From Eunapius fragilis (lineage: Eukaryota > Porifera > Demospongiae > Spongillida > Spongillidae), in contig OY811977.1 in NCBI GenBank assembly GCA_963681505.1, positions 1,995,217 to 2,059,216 on the forward strand: a stretch of 64,000 nucleotides of DNA. The letters are read 5' to 3'. This document shows, piece by piece, positions 1-9,351 of the stretch; the stretch's first letter is position 1; every line of letters starts with the position of its first letter. The position numbers and the translations under genes are program-made. The notes beneath the pieces are model-generated. The model ran no database searches, was not told the DNA's origin, and worked only from the letters and a program-made list of their open reading frames with translations.

Positions 1-1344
1 TTTCCAGAGTATTACCAAGAAGGTCTGTTCACCCCAGAAGATTTATTGAAGCTACTGGTGAGTCGTGGTGCCATAGCTATGGTCAGAGACGGTGAGTACC
101 TGATGCCTGCACTGCTACCATGCCTGGATAGTGACCAGATATCCAAGTATCGTTACCAAGGTACCCCGCTAATGATCAGGTTCACCAACGGCTGTGTCCC
201 TACTGGCCTGTTCTGTCGTCTTGTGGCCGATCTTCTGTCATCCTCTTGGAAAGTGTGCAAGAACGGGGATCAGCCAGTGTGCCTGTACCACAACTGCGTC
301 AGGTTAAAACAAGAGGACACTCTAGAAATAGTGACCCTCATCAACATGTTCTCCTACATCGAAGTGCACGTTCGTGAGCCCTCTGGTGAGCCCTCTGGTG
401 AGACGTGTGGGGAGGTAAGAGGCTGTGTCTACAGTGGTATCCAGAGGGCCTGCAGTGTGCTCAAGTACAATGCCGTGGAGTTAGAAGATGGCTTCTTATG
501 TCCAGGAACCAGCTGTGCTTCAGGTGCAGACCCTCCCCACCTAGCTGTAGTGAGGAAATCCAGAGGAGCAGTGTACAAGTGGAATTGTACCAAGGTAGAT
601 GATGAGATGGGAGATCTGAGTGAGGACCAGCTGATGTGGTTACCATCTTTGGGTGGGGGGAATGGCACACCAAGACAAGATGCATCAGGTACGTTAAGGC
701 GTCAATTGGAGGGCTGCTATTGGAATATTGTGGTCCCATCACTCCACAGAGGCTGTGGACTATGAAATGCGCCAAGCAGTTGGGTTTGGACCGTTGGGTG
801 GGGCAAAGCAAGAGCCCATATCGATGGAAGGTGAGCAGACCACCTTGGTTCACAACAGTTTACAAAGACAGGGAAGGAGGGAGGGAGGGAGGGAGGGAGG
901 GAGGGAGGGAGGGAGGGAGGGAGGGAGGGGATGGTGGGGCATGTAAAGGGTCTCTGATTTTAAAAAAGGGTGTTTGTCCATTAATTTATTCTAACTACCT
1001 GTCTGTTAAATTAGTTGTTGGCAGTGAAAATGCATGAAGGCCTCGTAGATGGAAGGATGTTGAAGGTTCACATAGCTTACTCATGCATTTGAATTAGACT
1101 GGAGTGATGCATTGCTGCACTGTGTTCAATGAGTGCAGTTTATTGTGCACACAATCTACATGTATGCACATAAGTATATACATACATACTTACATACATA
1201 CATACATACATGCATACATACATACATACATACATACATACATACATACATACATACATACATACATACATACATACATACATACATACATACATACATA
1301 CATACATACATACATACATACATACATACATACATGCATACATG

Positions 1345-1375
<31 letters not shown>

Positions 1376-1696
1376 ACAGGCGTGCCCTCCATCAAACATT
1401 TGACTTGCTTAGCAAGACTGGTTGGTGGTGTGAGGAAGAACGTCAACATCATACAGAAGACCAGTGGTCACTATGGCAACCTGGGGATGCACCTCCTTAA
1501 TGATGACAACCTTGATGTAGTGGATGCACTTAAGGAGAAGTACCACCATGACCCTGAAGAGATTGTTACTGCCATCTATAAGAAGTGGATCACAGGTGCT
1601 GGAAGACAGCCTGTAATCTGGAGGGTTCTAGTTGGTGTGCTGAGAGATATAGAACTGAACAGTTTAGCAGATGAAATTGTAGAAATGTGTTGTTAG
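1..1696 (+). CDS. Death-domain protein, 3' end (partial; COR-like region plus C-terminal death domain)
   Basis: The reading frame is open from base 1. I join <1..688 to 1380..1696: the donor GTACGT at 689 and the acceptor TTACAG ending at 1379 are in phase and the frame stops at 1694-1696. The upstream exon has the pattern of the segment after ROC/COR or NACHT modules in invertebrate signalling proteins (YLMPALLPC, then PLMIRF and VPTGLFCRLVADLL). The last ~100 residues look like a death domain, a six-helix homotypic adaptor fold: LGMHLLNDDNLDVV, then a helix ending KKWITGAG, then the signature WRVLVGVLRDIELNSLADEI. The 5' part, which would show a GTPase, NACHT or LRR region, lies outside the window, so the exact family is unknown. 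The likely role is assembly of apoptotic or innate-immune complexes in the cytosol. A 12-bp duplication near 378-402 encodes EPSG twice. Confidence 0.6.
871..929 (+). repeat. (GGGA)n simple repeat in intron
   Basis: A GGGA tetranucleotide tract of about 15 units lies inside the single visible intron (689-1379) of the death-domain gene. Reading frames across it are artefacts. Confidence 0.95.
1179..1372 (+). repeat. (TACA)n followed by (CA)n microsatellite in intron
   Basis: About 40 units of TACA run to about 1345 and are followed by a CA dinucleotide tract. The tract ends just before the 3' splice site at 1379, so it overlaps the branch-point and pyrimidine-tract position. Reading frames on both strands here (Thr/His/Ile or Cys/Met/Tyr repeats) are artefacts. 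Confidence 0.95.
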
Positions 1697-2373
1697 GTTT
1701 GAATCATTGTTGTTAAAGTGTTATCCCCTCTACCCCCTCTATCCCCCTGTATCCCTCTATCCCCTCTACCCCCCTCTACCTGCCTTTATCCCTCTATCTG
1801 TTTGATGCAAATGTTGTTTCTTGTGATAACTGAGGTTGTTTAGGTTATTAATTTTGTGGTAGCTGAGTGGGCATTAATTGTTGTTCACCACCCAAACCAG
1901 TTTGCAGTAAGCATCAATTTTGGCTGGTACTGCTCAACAGCTGTCTCTCCCACAACCCAGGTCTGCTCAAACCTCTTCTTTCTACAGTTACAACAGCTTC
2001 GCACAAACACCAAAATAACTGCAAGTGATCTGACATTACCAAGCAAAAAAAAAACCTTTTCAGGTCAATTCAAAGGAATATCCTACCTTTTCAGGTCAAT
2101 TCAAAGGAATATCCTAGATATACTACACCCACTCATGTCCAACACACAAACACACTCAGCCTTCATAGATTAGGAGACCAACCTTCTTTTGCCACACCCA
2201 CCCATGCAGGCATGCCAACACACAAACACACTCAGCCTTTGCTTGAAGAGGTTACATGCATAGATTAGGAGACCAAGATCTTATTCAGGTTCCCTGTGAG
2301 GGACAGAGGGGGACCAGAGGCCTAACACTTTGTGGTTACAACAACACCTAACCACACATATTTCTACATGTGT
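1697..2373. other. Intergenic, with short duplications
   Basis: No gene is visible. CCCTCTA-rich microsatellite follows the stop codon at 1730-1800. A perfect 31-bp tandem duplication occupies 2055-2085 and 2086-2116. A longer imperfect duplication shares the words CAACACACAAACACACTCAGCC and CATAGATTAGGAGACCAA (about 2128-2183 and 2195-2275). The phrase TGTGGTAGCTGAGTGG occurs at about 1855 and again at about 2646. Confidence 0.7.
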
Positions 2374-2697
2374 CATGAAAGTTAAAACTACATCACACGA
2401 CCCTTCCTTGGTCTGACACACGGGGGTGGGAGATTCATGTAGAATATGGAACAAGCAGGTGGTGGGTGCAGGGTGTGTATAAGGAACGGATGGGTGTATG
2501 TGATAGGGAGAAGCGTGATGGTGTGGAGAGAAGGTACGCACTGAAGAAGAGAAAGGGACTCTGCCCAAAAGATATAAGTTTTATGCTAATCTAGTTGTGT
2601 CTACTGTTGATGTAAGCAGTTAATTGTTGTTAGGATATACTTATTTGTGGTAGCTGAGTGGGAGGGGTCGTGTGATGTAGTTTTAACTTTCATGACG
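2374..2697. mobile_element. Foldback/MITE-like element ending at the start codon of the next gene
   Basis: The segment beginning GTCATGAAAGTTAAAACTAC at about 2374-2406 recurs as its reverse complement at about 2664-2696, giving inverted repeats of about 33 bp around 257 bp. The right end stops 2-3 bases before the ATG at 2699. The 5' UTR or promoter of the Z-alpha protein gene is therefore at least partly transposon-derived. I see no transposase and no clear target-site duplication. Confidence 0.6.
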
Positions 2698-2698
2698 C

Positions 2699-3766
2699 AT
2701 GGCGGAAAGCTTGAGTGAACTTGAAGGCAAGGCTTTGGAAGCGCTTCGCAACTCTCATTCGCCACTAAAGGCACTGGGTGTCGCCAAGGCGATAGGAAAG
2801 ACAACAGCAAAGGACGTCAACCCGACGTTGTATGGATTGGAGAAGAAGGGATTGGTTTGTAGACATTTAGACGGCCAGACGCCAATGTGGAGGATAGCCG
2901 GCAGCAGTCCAGCTAGCGCAACTCCACCCATTCCAGCTACGTGGAACGACGCCCCCTTGTATACAAGGAGGGATTCGGGCAATGGAGAAGTGACCTTCTC
3001 TCCCGTACGTAGGGATGATGTTTTGAACCAGTCTATTGCCGCCATGACTCTGTCCCAACCGCTCAGCATTCCTTCCGATTCCGGCGACGGGGCGCCTGTC
3101 CCGCAAAATACCGCGCTTGTAGTGGACACAGGGCTTGCTACACTTGCGTCAGCTCCGCCGGAGGGTCACGTGCCTAGAGACAGACCTAGTACCCTCGTAC
3201 CAGTAATTGGCGGGCAGGCGGAACAAACTCAATGTAATGTCCCCGGACCAAACGGGGCATCCGTGACCCCAAATGGGGCAACGGTGTCCCCTGATGAAGT
3301 AAGTGCGGATGGAATAAACGTTACCTCCAATGGAATAGGTGCTGCCACCGTGACTCCACCTCCAACCACGCCCCTAACACCACAGGCCCAGACCACTGGC
3401 ACACCATCACCGACTCGTAGCGACTCCCAATCCCGGGACACTCCGCCCTTCTCAAGTGGCAGGAAAAACAAGCAGCCGGTCAAACTTGCAGCGAACTTTG
3501 GAGCCTCCACACCTCCCACACCTCTCAGGGACCAGGTCGTCAGGGACCAGGTCGTCAGGGACCAGGTCGTCAGGGACCAGGTCGTCAGTTACCTGGAGAC
3601 ATGCAGCAGTGCTGTTGATGCAAACACAGTGGCCAAAGGCATCGGGTGTAAGTCAAGAGGGGACGTGTACCCTGTTTTAACTGGTTTAGCAACCGATGGG
3701 ATTGTTAGAGAAGAAAGGAAAGACGGTTCAGTGATTAGCTTATGGAGGTTGATACCTAAGCCTTAA
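2699..3766 (+). CDS. Z-alpha domain protein (two Z-DNA/Z-RNA-binding winged helices, no recognised catalytic domain)
   Basis: A single-exon 355-residue protein. Residues 2-68 form a Z-alpha winged helix: the recognition-helix motif KDVNPTLYGLEKKGLV has the Asn and Tyr that contact Z-form nucleic acid in ADAR1 and ZBP1, and the wing TPMW keeps one Pro and the Trp. Residues 70-275 are Ser/Thr/Pro/Gly-rich and probably disordered. Residues 277-296 are four RDQVV repeats. Residues 297-353 form a second winged helix (motif DVYPVLTGL, wing ending SLW). There the Asn and Tyr are replaced, as in the Z-beta domains that do not bind Z-DNA. No deaminase, kinase, RHIM or dsRNA-binding domain is visible. 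The ATG at 2699 follows a foldback element. The gene lies 684 bp upstream of the ADAR gene on the same strand, and both are intronless and CpG-rich. It could be a sensor, a decoy or an ADAR-derived paralogue. Confidence 0.85.
   Translation: MAESLSELEGKALEALRNSHSPLKALGVAKAIGKTTAKDVNPTLYGLEKKGLVCRHLDGQTPMWRIAGSSPASATPPIPATWNDAPLYTRRDSGNGEVTFSPVRRDDVLNQSIAAMTLSQPLSIPSDSGDGAPVPQNTALVVDTGLATLASAPPEGHVPRDRPSTLVPVIGGQAEQTQCNVPGPNGASVTPNGATVSPDEVSADGINVTSNGIGAATVTPPPTTPLTPQAQTTGTPSPTRSDSQSRDTPPFSSGRKNKQPVKLAANFGASTPPTPLRDQVVRDQVVRDQVVRDQVVSYLETCSSAVDANTVAKGIGCKSRGDVYPVLTGLATDGIVREERKDGSVISLWRLIPKP
3527..3586 (+). repeat. 15-bp coding minisatellite (RDQVV x4)
   Basis: Four identical 15-bp units, AGGGACCAGGTCGTC, lie directly before the second Z-alpha-like domain. 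Units are in frame and would act as a variable-length linker. Confidence 0.95.
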
Positions 3767-4430
3767 GACACACACTTTATCAATACACTTTGTATGATTG
3801 TCAGTCTGTCATGCTTGTTTAATATATTGTGCAGAAAAATATTATAAACCATTATTTTATGTACTGTGTTACTGATATCGTGTTTTTTGTAAAAATTTGA
3901 TTATAATAGTGTTTTAAATATACATGTATATGTGAGTTTTGAGTGTACTGTATTTAATAGTTAGAAATGCAAATTATAGTATTTACTGGCACCCAACTAT
4001 GGCTTTCAGTACAAAGATTAAAATGCTGGTCTTAGTGCCTGTGAGATTTCCACAGGATTTGAACAATGCTGCATGATTATGGATACTTATGTATAATGTC
4101 TTATCATCCCTAACGCGGTGTTCTTTTTTTTGCGTCCACTTATTACCCGTGTAACTTTCAGGTACATGCACCTATCTAATCTCGTACCCAGACTCACGTA
4201 GCCACAGCTTACTAAGTAACGTGGGGGAGGGGGGGGGGCGGTAGCGGATCTCTGGGTACGAGATTAGAACATGACGAGCGAGATGTATACGGTAGACTAA
4301 GCCTTACCTTGATAAGGGAAAATGCTCGGACAAGATCCAGCTGGCTTCTTTTATTATTATGTTAATTACATTGTAATTAGTCTTACTAATCTTTCCACAT
4401 AACTCAATTTTTGAATTTGTTGTTGCATTC
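3767..4430. other. Intergenic, AT-rich, containing one small MITE
   Basis: No coding potential is visible. The 3' flank of the Z-alpha gene is AT-rich and has no textbook AATAAA close to the stop. The only structure is the inverted repeat at 4176-4267, listed separately. Confidence 0.6.
4176..4267. mobile_element. 92-bp MITE with 17-bp terminal inverted repeats
   Basis: CTAATCTCGTACCCAGA at 4176-4192 is the exact reverse complement of 4251-4267. The interior is G-rich (4221-4241). It is a small non-autonomous foldback element of unknown superfamily. Confidence 0.7.
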
Positions 4431-4450
4431 CGATTGGCCACGTGACCACT
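4431..4450 (+). promoter_or_regulatory. CCAAT (inverted) and E-box directly upstream of ADAR start
   Basis: ATTGG (an inverted CCAAT box) is followed by CACGTG at 4439-4444, six bases before the ATG at 4451. The same nonamer CACGTGACC occurs in the BET1/ACTL6A divergent promoter at 9374-9382. The word match is seen; a function is inferred. Confidence 0.45.
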
Positions 4451-7400
4451 ATGGCAGATTGGCTGTACGAGAGTATAATTAGCTACATGGAGCCCAGACG
4501 GAAATACACCACACCAGACCTCGCGAAGGCCGCGGGGCTAAGCCAGGCCAGGGACGTAACGCCCCTACTACAAGACCTGGAACGGCAGGGCAAGATACAG
4601 CAAGTCACGGGAACTCCCTACTGGGAGAGGATCCGTTTCGACCGAACGAGGGGGCCATCCCCTCGTGGAGGGCGGCAAGGAGGGAGCGGTCACACGCAGG
4701 ACTACAGCTATTCTCGCCAAGGTGGCGGAAGGGGTGGCAGTGGTGACGGCGGCGGCGGTAGAAGTGATCGCCATTCGAGCGGCAGTGGTCCGACTGCCAA
4801 CATCAGGGACAGACTGTTGTACGCCATGCAAGCGATGAACGGGACGCCCGTGACCGCGCTGGCACTAGCCAAACAGCTCGGGTTCCCTACGCGCAAGCAT
4901 GTCAACCCGACCTTGTACGCGCTTCACAGAGAAGGCGTCATTCGCATGTCGCAAGACGCGGGGCCACCTGTCTGGAGCGTTGGCCCAGTTCCGCGCCATT
5001 TGGCCGTCCCGGCGCCGTACGGCTTCGACCCCTCAGCAGCTTCCAGCGGCGCGCAACCCGTTCCCCCACCGTCGGAGGAGGAACTCGCTAGGAAACTGTT
5101 GGACGCCCTCACCAGCTCGGTCGGGCCCCAGACGACCCTTCAGCTGGGGAAGTCCGTTTGCGCCTCGCGGAGCGCCATCACTCCCGTTCTGCATAGGATG
5201 GGGCACGAGGGGATCATCGCGGCCCTGCCCGGCAACCCGGAGAGGTGGTCTGCGAAGAGCGGTTGCGGGGGGACAGCCCCTAGTAACCCACAGCAACAAA
5301 AACATGTGACCACTAATGTTGATGTTCCCTCTGGAGATGTCCTACCTTGTCTTGGTGACACTGGGACAGGGAGTCAGGAGGAGGGAGATGAAAGGCCGTT
5401 GGTGATGGATGTACAAGTGCCTATGGAGGTGGTATCTGTGGGGCCCACATTGGAGCCAAGTGGACCACTGTCCCAGGAAATGGGCCCTGCGTTAGAACAA
5501 TGGAGGTCCGTATCGGGACAGATGGGGTCCACATCTGAGCAACGCAGGTCTGCATCGGAACAGGCAGTGTCCACATCTGATGCGGATCAAACCACATCGG
5601 ACCATTGGGGGTCTATTTCAGGATCCGCGTCAGATACAGACCTGGCGAGGAGGCCCACATTAGAACAGAGAGGGTCTGCGTCAGACGGGCCGCCATTACA
5701 GAGCAGCCCTGTCCCAGGGGGTGAGGAGGACATCTGCCGCAGGCTCCTCACCCTGCTCACCACCACGTCCTCGCAGCTTACGGCGCTCCAGCTGGCCCAG
5801 AAGTTGGGCATGAGGAGAACCGACGTTAACCCCTTGCTGTACGGGATGGAGAAGAGGGGCGTGGTCAGGGCGGTGAAAGGGAGCATGCCCCCAAAATGGT
5901 GCCTCGTCGCCGACGACAATGACAACGACGACAACCGCCCTGCAGGTACCCAGTCCTTCGAATTCTCCACATCCAGCATGCAGGGTCAGGACGTGGGCCT
6001 TGAGTTAGAGCCATCCGGAGACGCGGACATGGAAGACGGAAGTAAGGACAAGCTGTCGCAGTTTGCCGACATGTTGGCCCCCCTCCCTCCCGACGACACT
6101 CGAGGCCGCCTGCTCCTGGTACTGCAGTCCGACGTCACCATGCAGTACACGGAACTGGAACTGGCCCGTTACCTCGGCTTCTCCTCCAGACGCGACGTCG
6201 CCCCCACCCTGCAGGCGTTGAAATCCGAGGGGTTGGTCAATCACACGGTCGGCTTGTTCCCGGTCAGGTGGGGTCTCGTGTCGGGCAGCGACGCCCCCGT
6301 GCCAACAGACCCTATCCCGTACCCCGTGCCAACAGACCCCATCCCGTACCCCGGACCCAACAGTGCATGCAGCATGGCTGAGCTAACCAGGCCACCCATG
6401 GCTGCTCCGTACGCGCCACCACCAAGTACCGCATTGTCTCCTCTGGTGTCCGAAAGGATCGCCGAAGACGTCACTCGCAACCCCATCAGCCGTCTCACGG
6501 AGTACTGCCAGGCCAAGAAGTTCGACCTGGTCTTCGCCGAGCTCCGGGAGTACGGACCCCCGCACAGGAGGAACTACGTGGTGGCCGCCCAGTTTGCTGG
6601 CCACAGCTTCGAGGCCGAGTCCACCAACAAGAAAGACGCGAGGAGGATGGCCGCCGACCTAGCGCTGCAGTCCGTACTGGCCAGCCAGGTCTCCTACGGT
6701 CAACAACAACAACAACAACAACAACAATCCCTCCTCCACCAGATGCTTCCCGGGCCGGCGGCGGGATTGTCCGAATGTTCCAGCATCCACGACAGGGTGG
6801 CCCAGCTCAGCCACGACTTCTACCTCCAGGTGCAGAACTCCCTCCAGGCACCCCAGCCAGGACGCAAGGTGACCGCGTGCTTCGTCATGGAGGACACCGC
6901 GTCGGGCGCGCACACGCCCGTCGCCGTGGGCAGCGGGACGCGCTGCATCACCGGGGACCAGATGAGCCTGGAGGGACTGGTGGTGAACGACTCGCACGCG
7001 GAGATAGTAGCCAGGCGTTCCCTCCTGCGCTTCTTCTACAGCCAGCTCAGGGAGTACCACCGGGGGGGCTCCTCGGACGACACCATCTTCTGCGAGTGGG
7101 TCGACCACCCTCCGCTCCTCGCCGTGAAGGACAACATTAAGTTCCACCTCTACATCAGCACAGCACCTTGCGGGGATGGCGCCCAGTTCTCCCGGGGTGA
7201 CGTCCAGAACCGCGAGCCTCCTCCCCAGGCCTCCGCCCCCGACGGGGGCGGAGGCAGCGGCAACCCCCACCAGCCGACCATGTCCGCCAAGACCCAAGGG
7301 GTGCTGCGTACCAAGATGGAGGGTGGGGAGGGGACCATCCCCATCGCCGGGGACGCCCCCCCACAGACGTGGGACGGGATACTTCACGGGGGGCGCCTGC

Positions 7401-8110
7401 GCACCATGTCGTGCAGCGACAAGGTCGGGCGCTGGAACGTCCTCGGGCTCCAGGGGGCGGCCCTCTCCCACTTCGTCCGCCCCGTATACCTCACCTCCCT
7501 CACCCTGGGGTCCCTGCACCACCACGGCCACCTCTCGAGGGCCGTCTGCTGCAGGTTCGGCGACCTAGCCGCAGGGGGGGTGGGGGGAAGGGGAGAAGGG
7601 GGGGGAGACGACCTAGCCGCGGGGGAGGTGGGGTTGGCGGGGGTGGGAGGGGGAGGAGGCTTGCCCGACGGCTTTGAGGTCAACCACCCTCTGTTGGGGC
7701 GCGTGAGGGGAGGGGACGAGATGAAGAGGCACACTGAGAAGGCATGCAACTTCAGCCTCAACTGGGCGCACGGGGACCAGCTAGGGGAGCTAAACGACGG
7801 TGGGAACGGGAGACCCGTCCCCATTCCGGGGCTACCTCGGTCCCAGCTCTCGCTCGCCTGCTCCCGGATTTCCAAGGCGAGCCTGTTTGGCCAGTTTGTC
7901 GCTCTCTGCCAGCTGACAAACAGGACCGACCTGTTTGCCGGCAGGAGCTACAGGGAGGTCAAGGAGGCTGCGGCGGGCTTTCGGCGGGCCAAGGAGATGC
8001 TGTACAAGCTGTGCGAGCAGAAGGGCTATGGGGTGTGGATGAGGAAGCCTCCTGAGCAGGAGCAGTTTGACGTCAGTGTCTTGGAAAGGTTGAGACAGTA
8101 TGACACATAG
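4451..8110 (+). CDS. ADAR: ADAR: double-stranded-RNA adenosine deaminase with five Z-alpha-like domains
   Basis: A complete single-exon gene of 1219 residues; I choose the ATG at 4451 because upstream in-frame codons are not ATG and CACTATGG is a fair start context. It converts adenosine to inosine in dsRNA. Five winged helices lie at about 2-66, 117-180, 209-270, 426-487 and 548-613. A single dsRNA-binding domain at 677-746 contains NKKDARRMAADLAL. The deaminase spans about 778-1214 with the zinc and catalytic residues H849, E851 (NDSHAEIVARR), C907 (APCGDG) and C988 (SCSDK). The second and fourth Z-alpha domains keep Asn, Tyr and PPxW; the first, third and fifth have lost Asn and Tyr. Human ADAR1 has two Z domains and three dsRBDs, so the balance is reversed here. 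Oddities are a polyQ run (about 754-762), a duplicated VPTDPIPYP, and a Gly-rich insertion in the deaminase (about 1040-1070). Confidence 0.96.
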   Translation: MADWLYESIISYMEPRRKYTTPDLAKAAGLSQARDVTPLLQDLERQGKIQQVTGTPYWERIRFDRTRGPSPRGGRQGGSGHTQDYSYSRQGGGRGGSGDGGGGRSDRHSSGSGPTANIRDRLLYAMQAMNGTPVTALALAKQLGFPTRKHVNPTLYALHREGVIRMSQDAGPPVWSVGPVPRHLAVPAPYGFDPSAASSGAQPVPPPSEEELARKLLDALTSSVGPQTTLQLGKSVCASRSAITPVLHRMGHEGIIAALPGNPERWSAKSGCGGTAPSNPQQQKHVTTNVDVPSGDVLPCLGDTGTGSQEEGDERPLVMDVQVPMEVVSVGPTLEPSGPLSQEMGPALEQWRSVSGQMGSTSEQRRSASEQAVSTSDADQTTSDHWGSISGSASDTDLARRPTLEQRGSASDGPPLQSSPVPGGEEDICRRLLTLLTTTSSQLTALQLAQKLGMRRTDVNPLLYGMEKRGVVRAVKGSMPPKWCLVADDNDNDDNRPAGTQSFEFSTSSMQGQDVGLELEPSGDADMEDGSKDKLSQFADMLAPLPPDDTRGRLLLVLQSDVTMQYTELELARYLGFSSRRDVAPTLQALKSEGLVNHTVGLFPVRWGLVSGSDAPVPTDPIPYPVPTDPIPYPGPNSACSMAELTRPPMAAPYAPPPSTALSPLVSERIAEDVTRNPISRLTEYCQAKKFDLVFAELREYGPPHRRNYVVAAQFAGHSFEAESTNKKDARRMAADLALQSVLASQVSYGQQQQQQQQQSLLHQMLPGPAAGLSECSSIHDRVAQLSHDFYLQVQNSLQAPQPGRKVTACFVMEDTASGAHTPVAVGSGTRCITGDQMSLEGLVVNDSHAEIVARRSLLRFFYSQLREYHRGGSSDDTIFCEWVDHPPLLAVKDNIKFHLYISTAPCGDGAQFSRGDVQNREPPPQASAPDGGGGSGNPHQPTMSAKTQGVLRTKMEGGEGTIPIAGDAPPQTWDGILHGGRLRTMSCSDKVGRWNVLGLQGAALSHFVRPVYLTSLTLGSLHHHGHLSRAVCCRFGDLAAGGVGGRGEGGGDDLAAGEVGLAGVGGGGGLPDGFEVNHPLLGRVRGGDEMKRHTEKACNFSLNWAHGDQLGELNDGGNGRPVPIPGLPRSQLSLACSRISKASLFGQFVALCQLTNRTDLFAGRSYREVKEAAAGFRRAKEMLYKLCEQKGYGVWMRKPPEQEQFDVSVLERLRQYDT

Positions 8111-8749
8111 AAGGACACCTTCCTCAGAGGTGTGTGTGTGTGTGGTGGAAGTGTGGTTCATGTATTCAGTTTGTTTTATTTTATTTTTTGTATCTACCTA
8201 CCCTTCTTTCTTCTCCAACCCCCCCCCCCCCCCCCCCCCCCCGCCCTCGTTGGTCCTGTGAATCATTTCTTGCAGCCTTTATCCCGCACTGTACAGAGAT
8301 ATGCACTTTGTTATGTGGAGGTCATTACGCAAACGTAACTGCATGTAGATCAACTAAGTAAGTGGGTGTGGCATGTCATATAAACTATTGAATTCTAAAT
8401 ATGGTGAACGCGCCCACATGATCTGTAAAAAAAAATTGCTGCATTGTGTAATTGAATTCTATCATTTGGTTCACAACAGCATTGTATAAGACCAGGTGCC
8501 CATTCCTTCAAGTGATACTTATTTCAGCCCTCACAGTTTATCCTTTTGCTTAGAGACATCAAACATTCATTCCACTTGAGCATTTCTATTTAAAATAAAA
8601 ATACAATGAACAGCAAAGTATACATGTCGCAAATTGCAGTAGTCTGTGCACTCGAGAGCAAACGCTGTAAAAATAAAATACAATGATTTCTGAACTGATA
8701 TTGATGATATTGATGTAGTCTGGTTTTTTGGGATTAGCAGCCACTGCAG
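8111..8749. other. 3' flank between convergent ADAR and BET1-like genes
   Basis: Holds a (TG)n run at 8131-8144, a poly-C run at about 8219-8242 and AT-rich sequence, serving as 3' UTRs of the two convergent genes. No ORF here resembles a protein family. Confidence 0.6.
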
Positions 8750-9351
8750 CTAGCTGGACATCACCCAGTTGATGAGGAAGTAAGCCACGAAGAAGAATAT
8801 GGCGGCAGCCAGGGTGAAGTAGCACATGTACTTGCAGTTCTGTGGCTGCGACCTGTTCATGTTCTGCACACGCTTGAACGTGCCTCCGAGCAGGGAAGCA
8901 GCCGATTCAAATATGCCTGCCTAGGGAGGGAATATGGGAGCGTAATAGTGTGCATGTGTGTGTGTGTGTATGTGTGTGTGTAGAAGGAAGGAAAACGAAT
9001 GTGAAGGTGGTTGCGGTTATTCAGCTTTATTCGTACGGGGACGTGGGAACGAGCAAAACTTACCGAGTTGTCCATGTAAGTAACTTGGTCTTTCGTTTCC
9101 GACCTCAAGTCTACTGCGAGCTGAATAAGTTGGCAGAGAGACACTGAATACGTACTCGTCAAAACGCTCGGCCTGATCTCACGTGCTTTAGGGAAGAGAC
9201 CTTACTGGCCACCCCTTCAATCAATCGGTCATTCTCGCTCTCGAGCAGGTCCTCAGAAAACTTAGCTTAGGAGAGAATGAACAAATCGATCGTGTGCTGA
9301 CACCTGCTGATCTTTACGTACCTTACCTTTGTCCTTATCGCGCCATGCCAT
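8750..9351 (-). CDS. BET1L: BET1/BET1L (GS15)-like Golgi SNARE, complete, four exons
   Basis: Complement of join(8750..8920, 9064..9120, 9183..9265, 9327..9351). All junctions are GT-AG and in phase, giving 111 residues, the length I recall for human BET1L. It starts MAWRDKDK. The SNARE heptad helix includes [20 protein letters not shown] and [12 protein letters not shown], then [10 protein letters not shown] and a C-terminal membrane anchor ([20 protein letters not shown]). This pattern, including the LAxD and LLxG positions, matches Qc-type SNAREs of ER-Golgi and intra-Golgi vesicle fusion. It is a tail-anchored protein facing the cytosol. Exons 2-4 are too short to stand out as ORFs. The start codon faces the ACTL6A start 98 bp away. 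The BET1L versus BET1 assignment is a judgement from length and remembered sequence. Confidence 0.88.

Noticed and set aside
1104-1500. Thr/His/Ile-repeat and Cys/Met/Tyr-repeat proteins
   Set aside because: Translations of the (TACA)n and (CA)n microsatellite in an intron.
6659-7531. 290-codon minus-strand frame opposite ADAR
   Set aside because: It is antisense to the conserved deaminase and its openness follows from GC-rich codon use in ADAR; no family resemblance.
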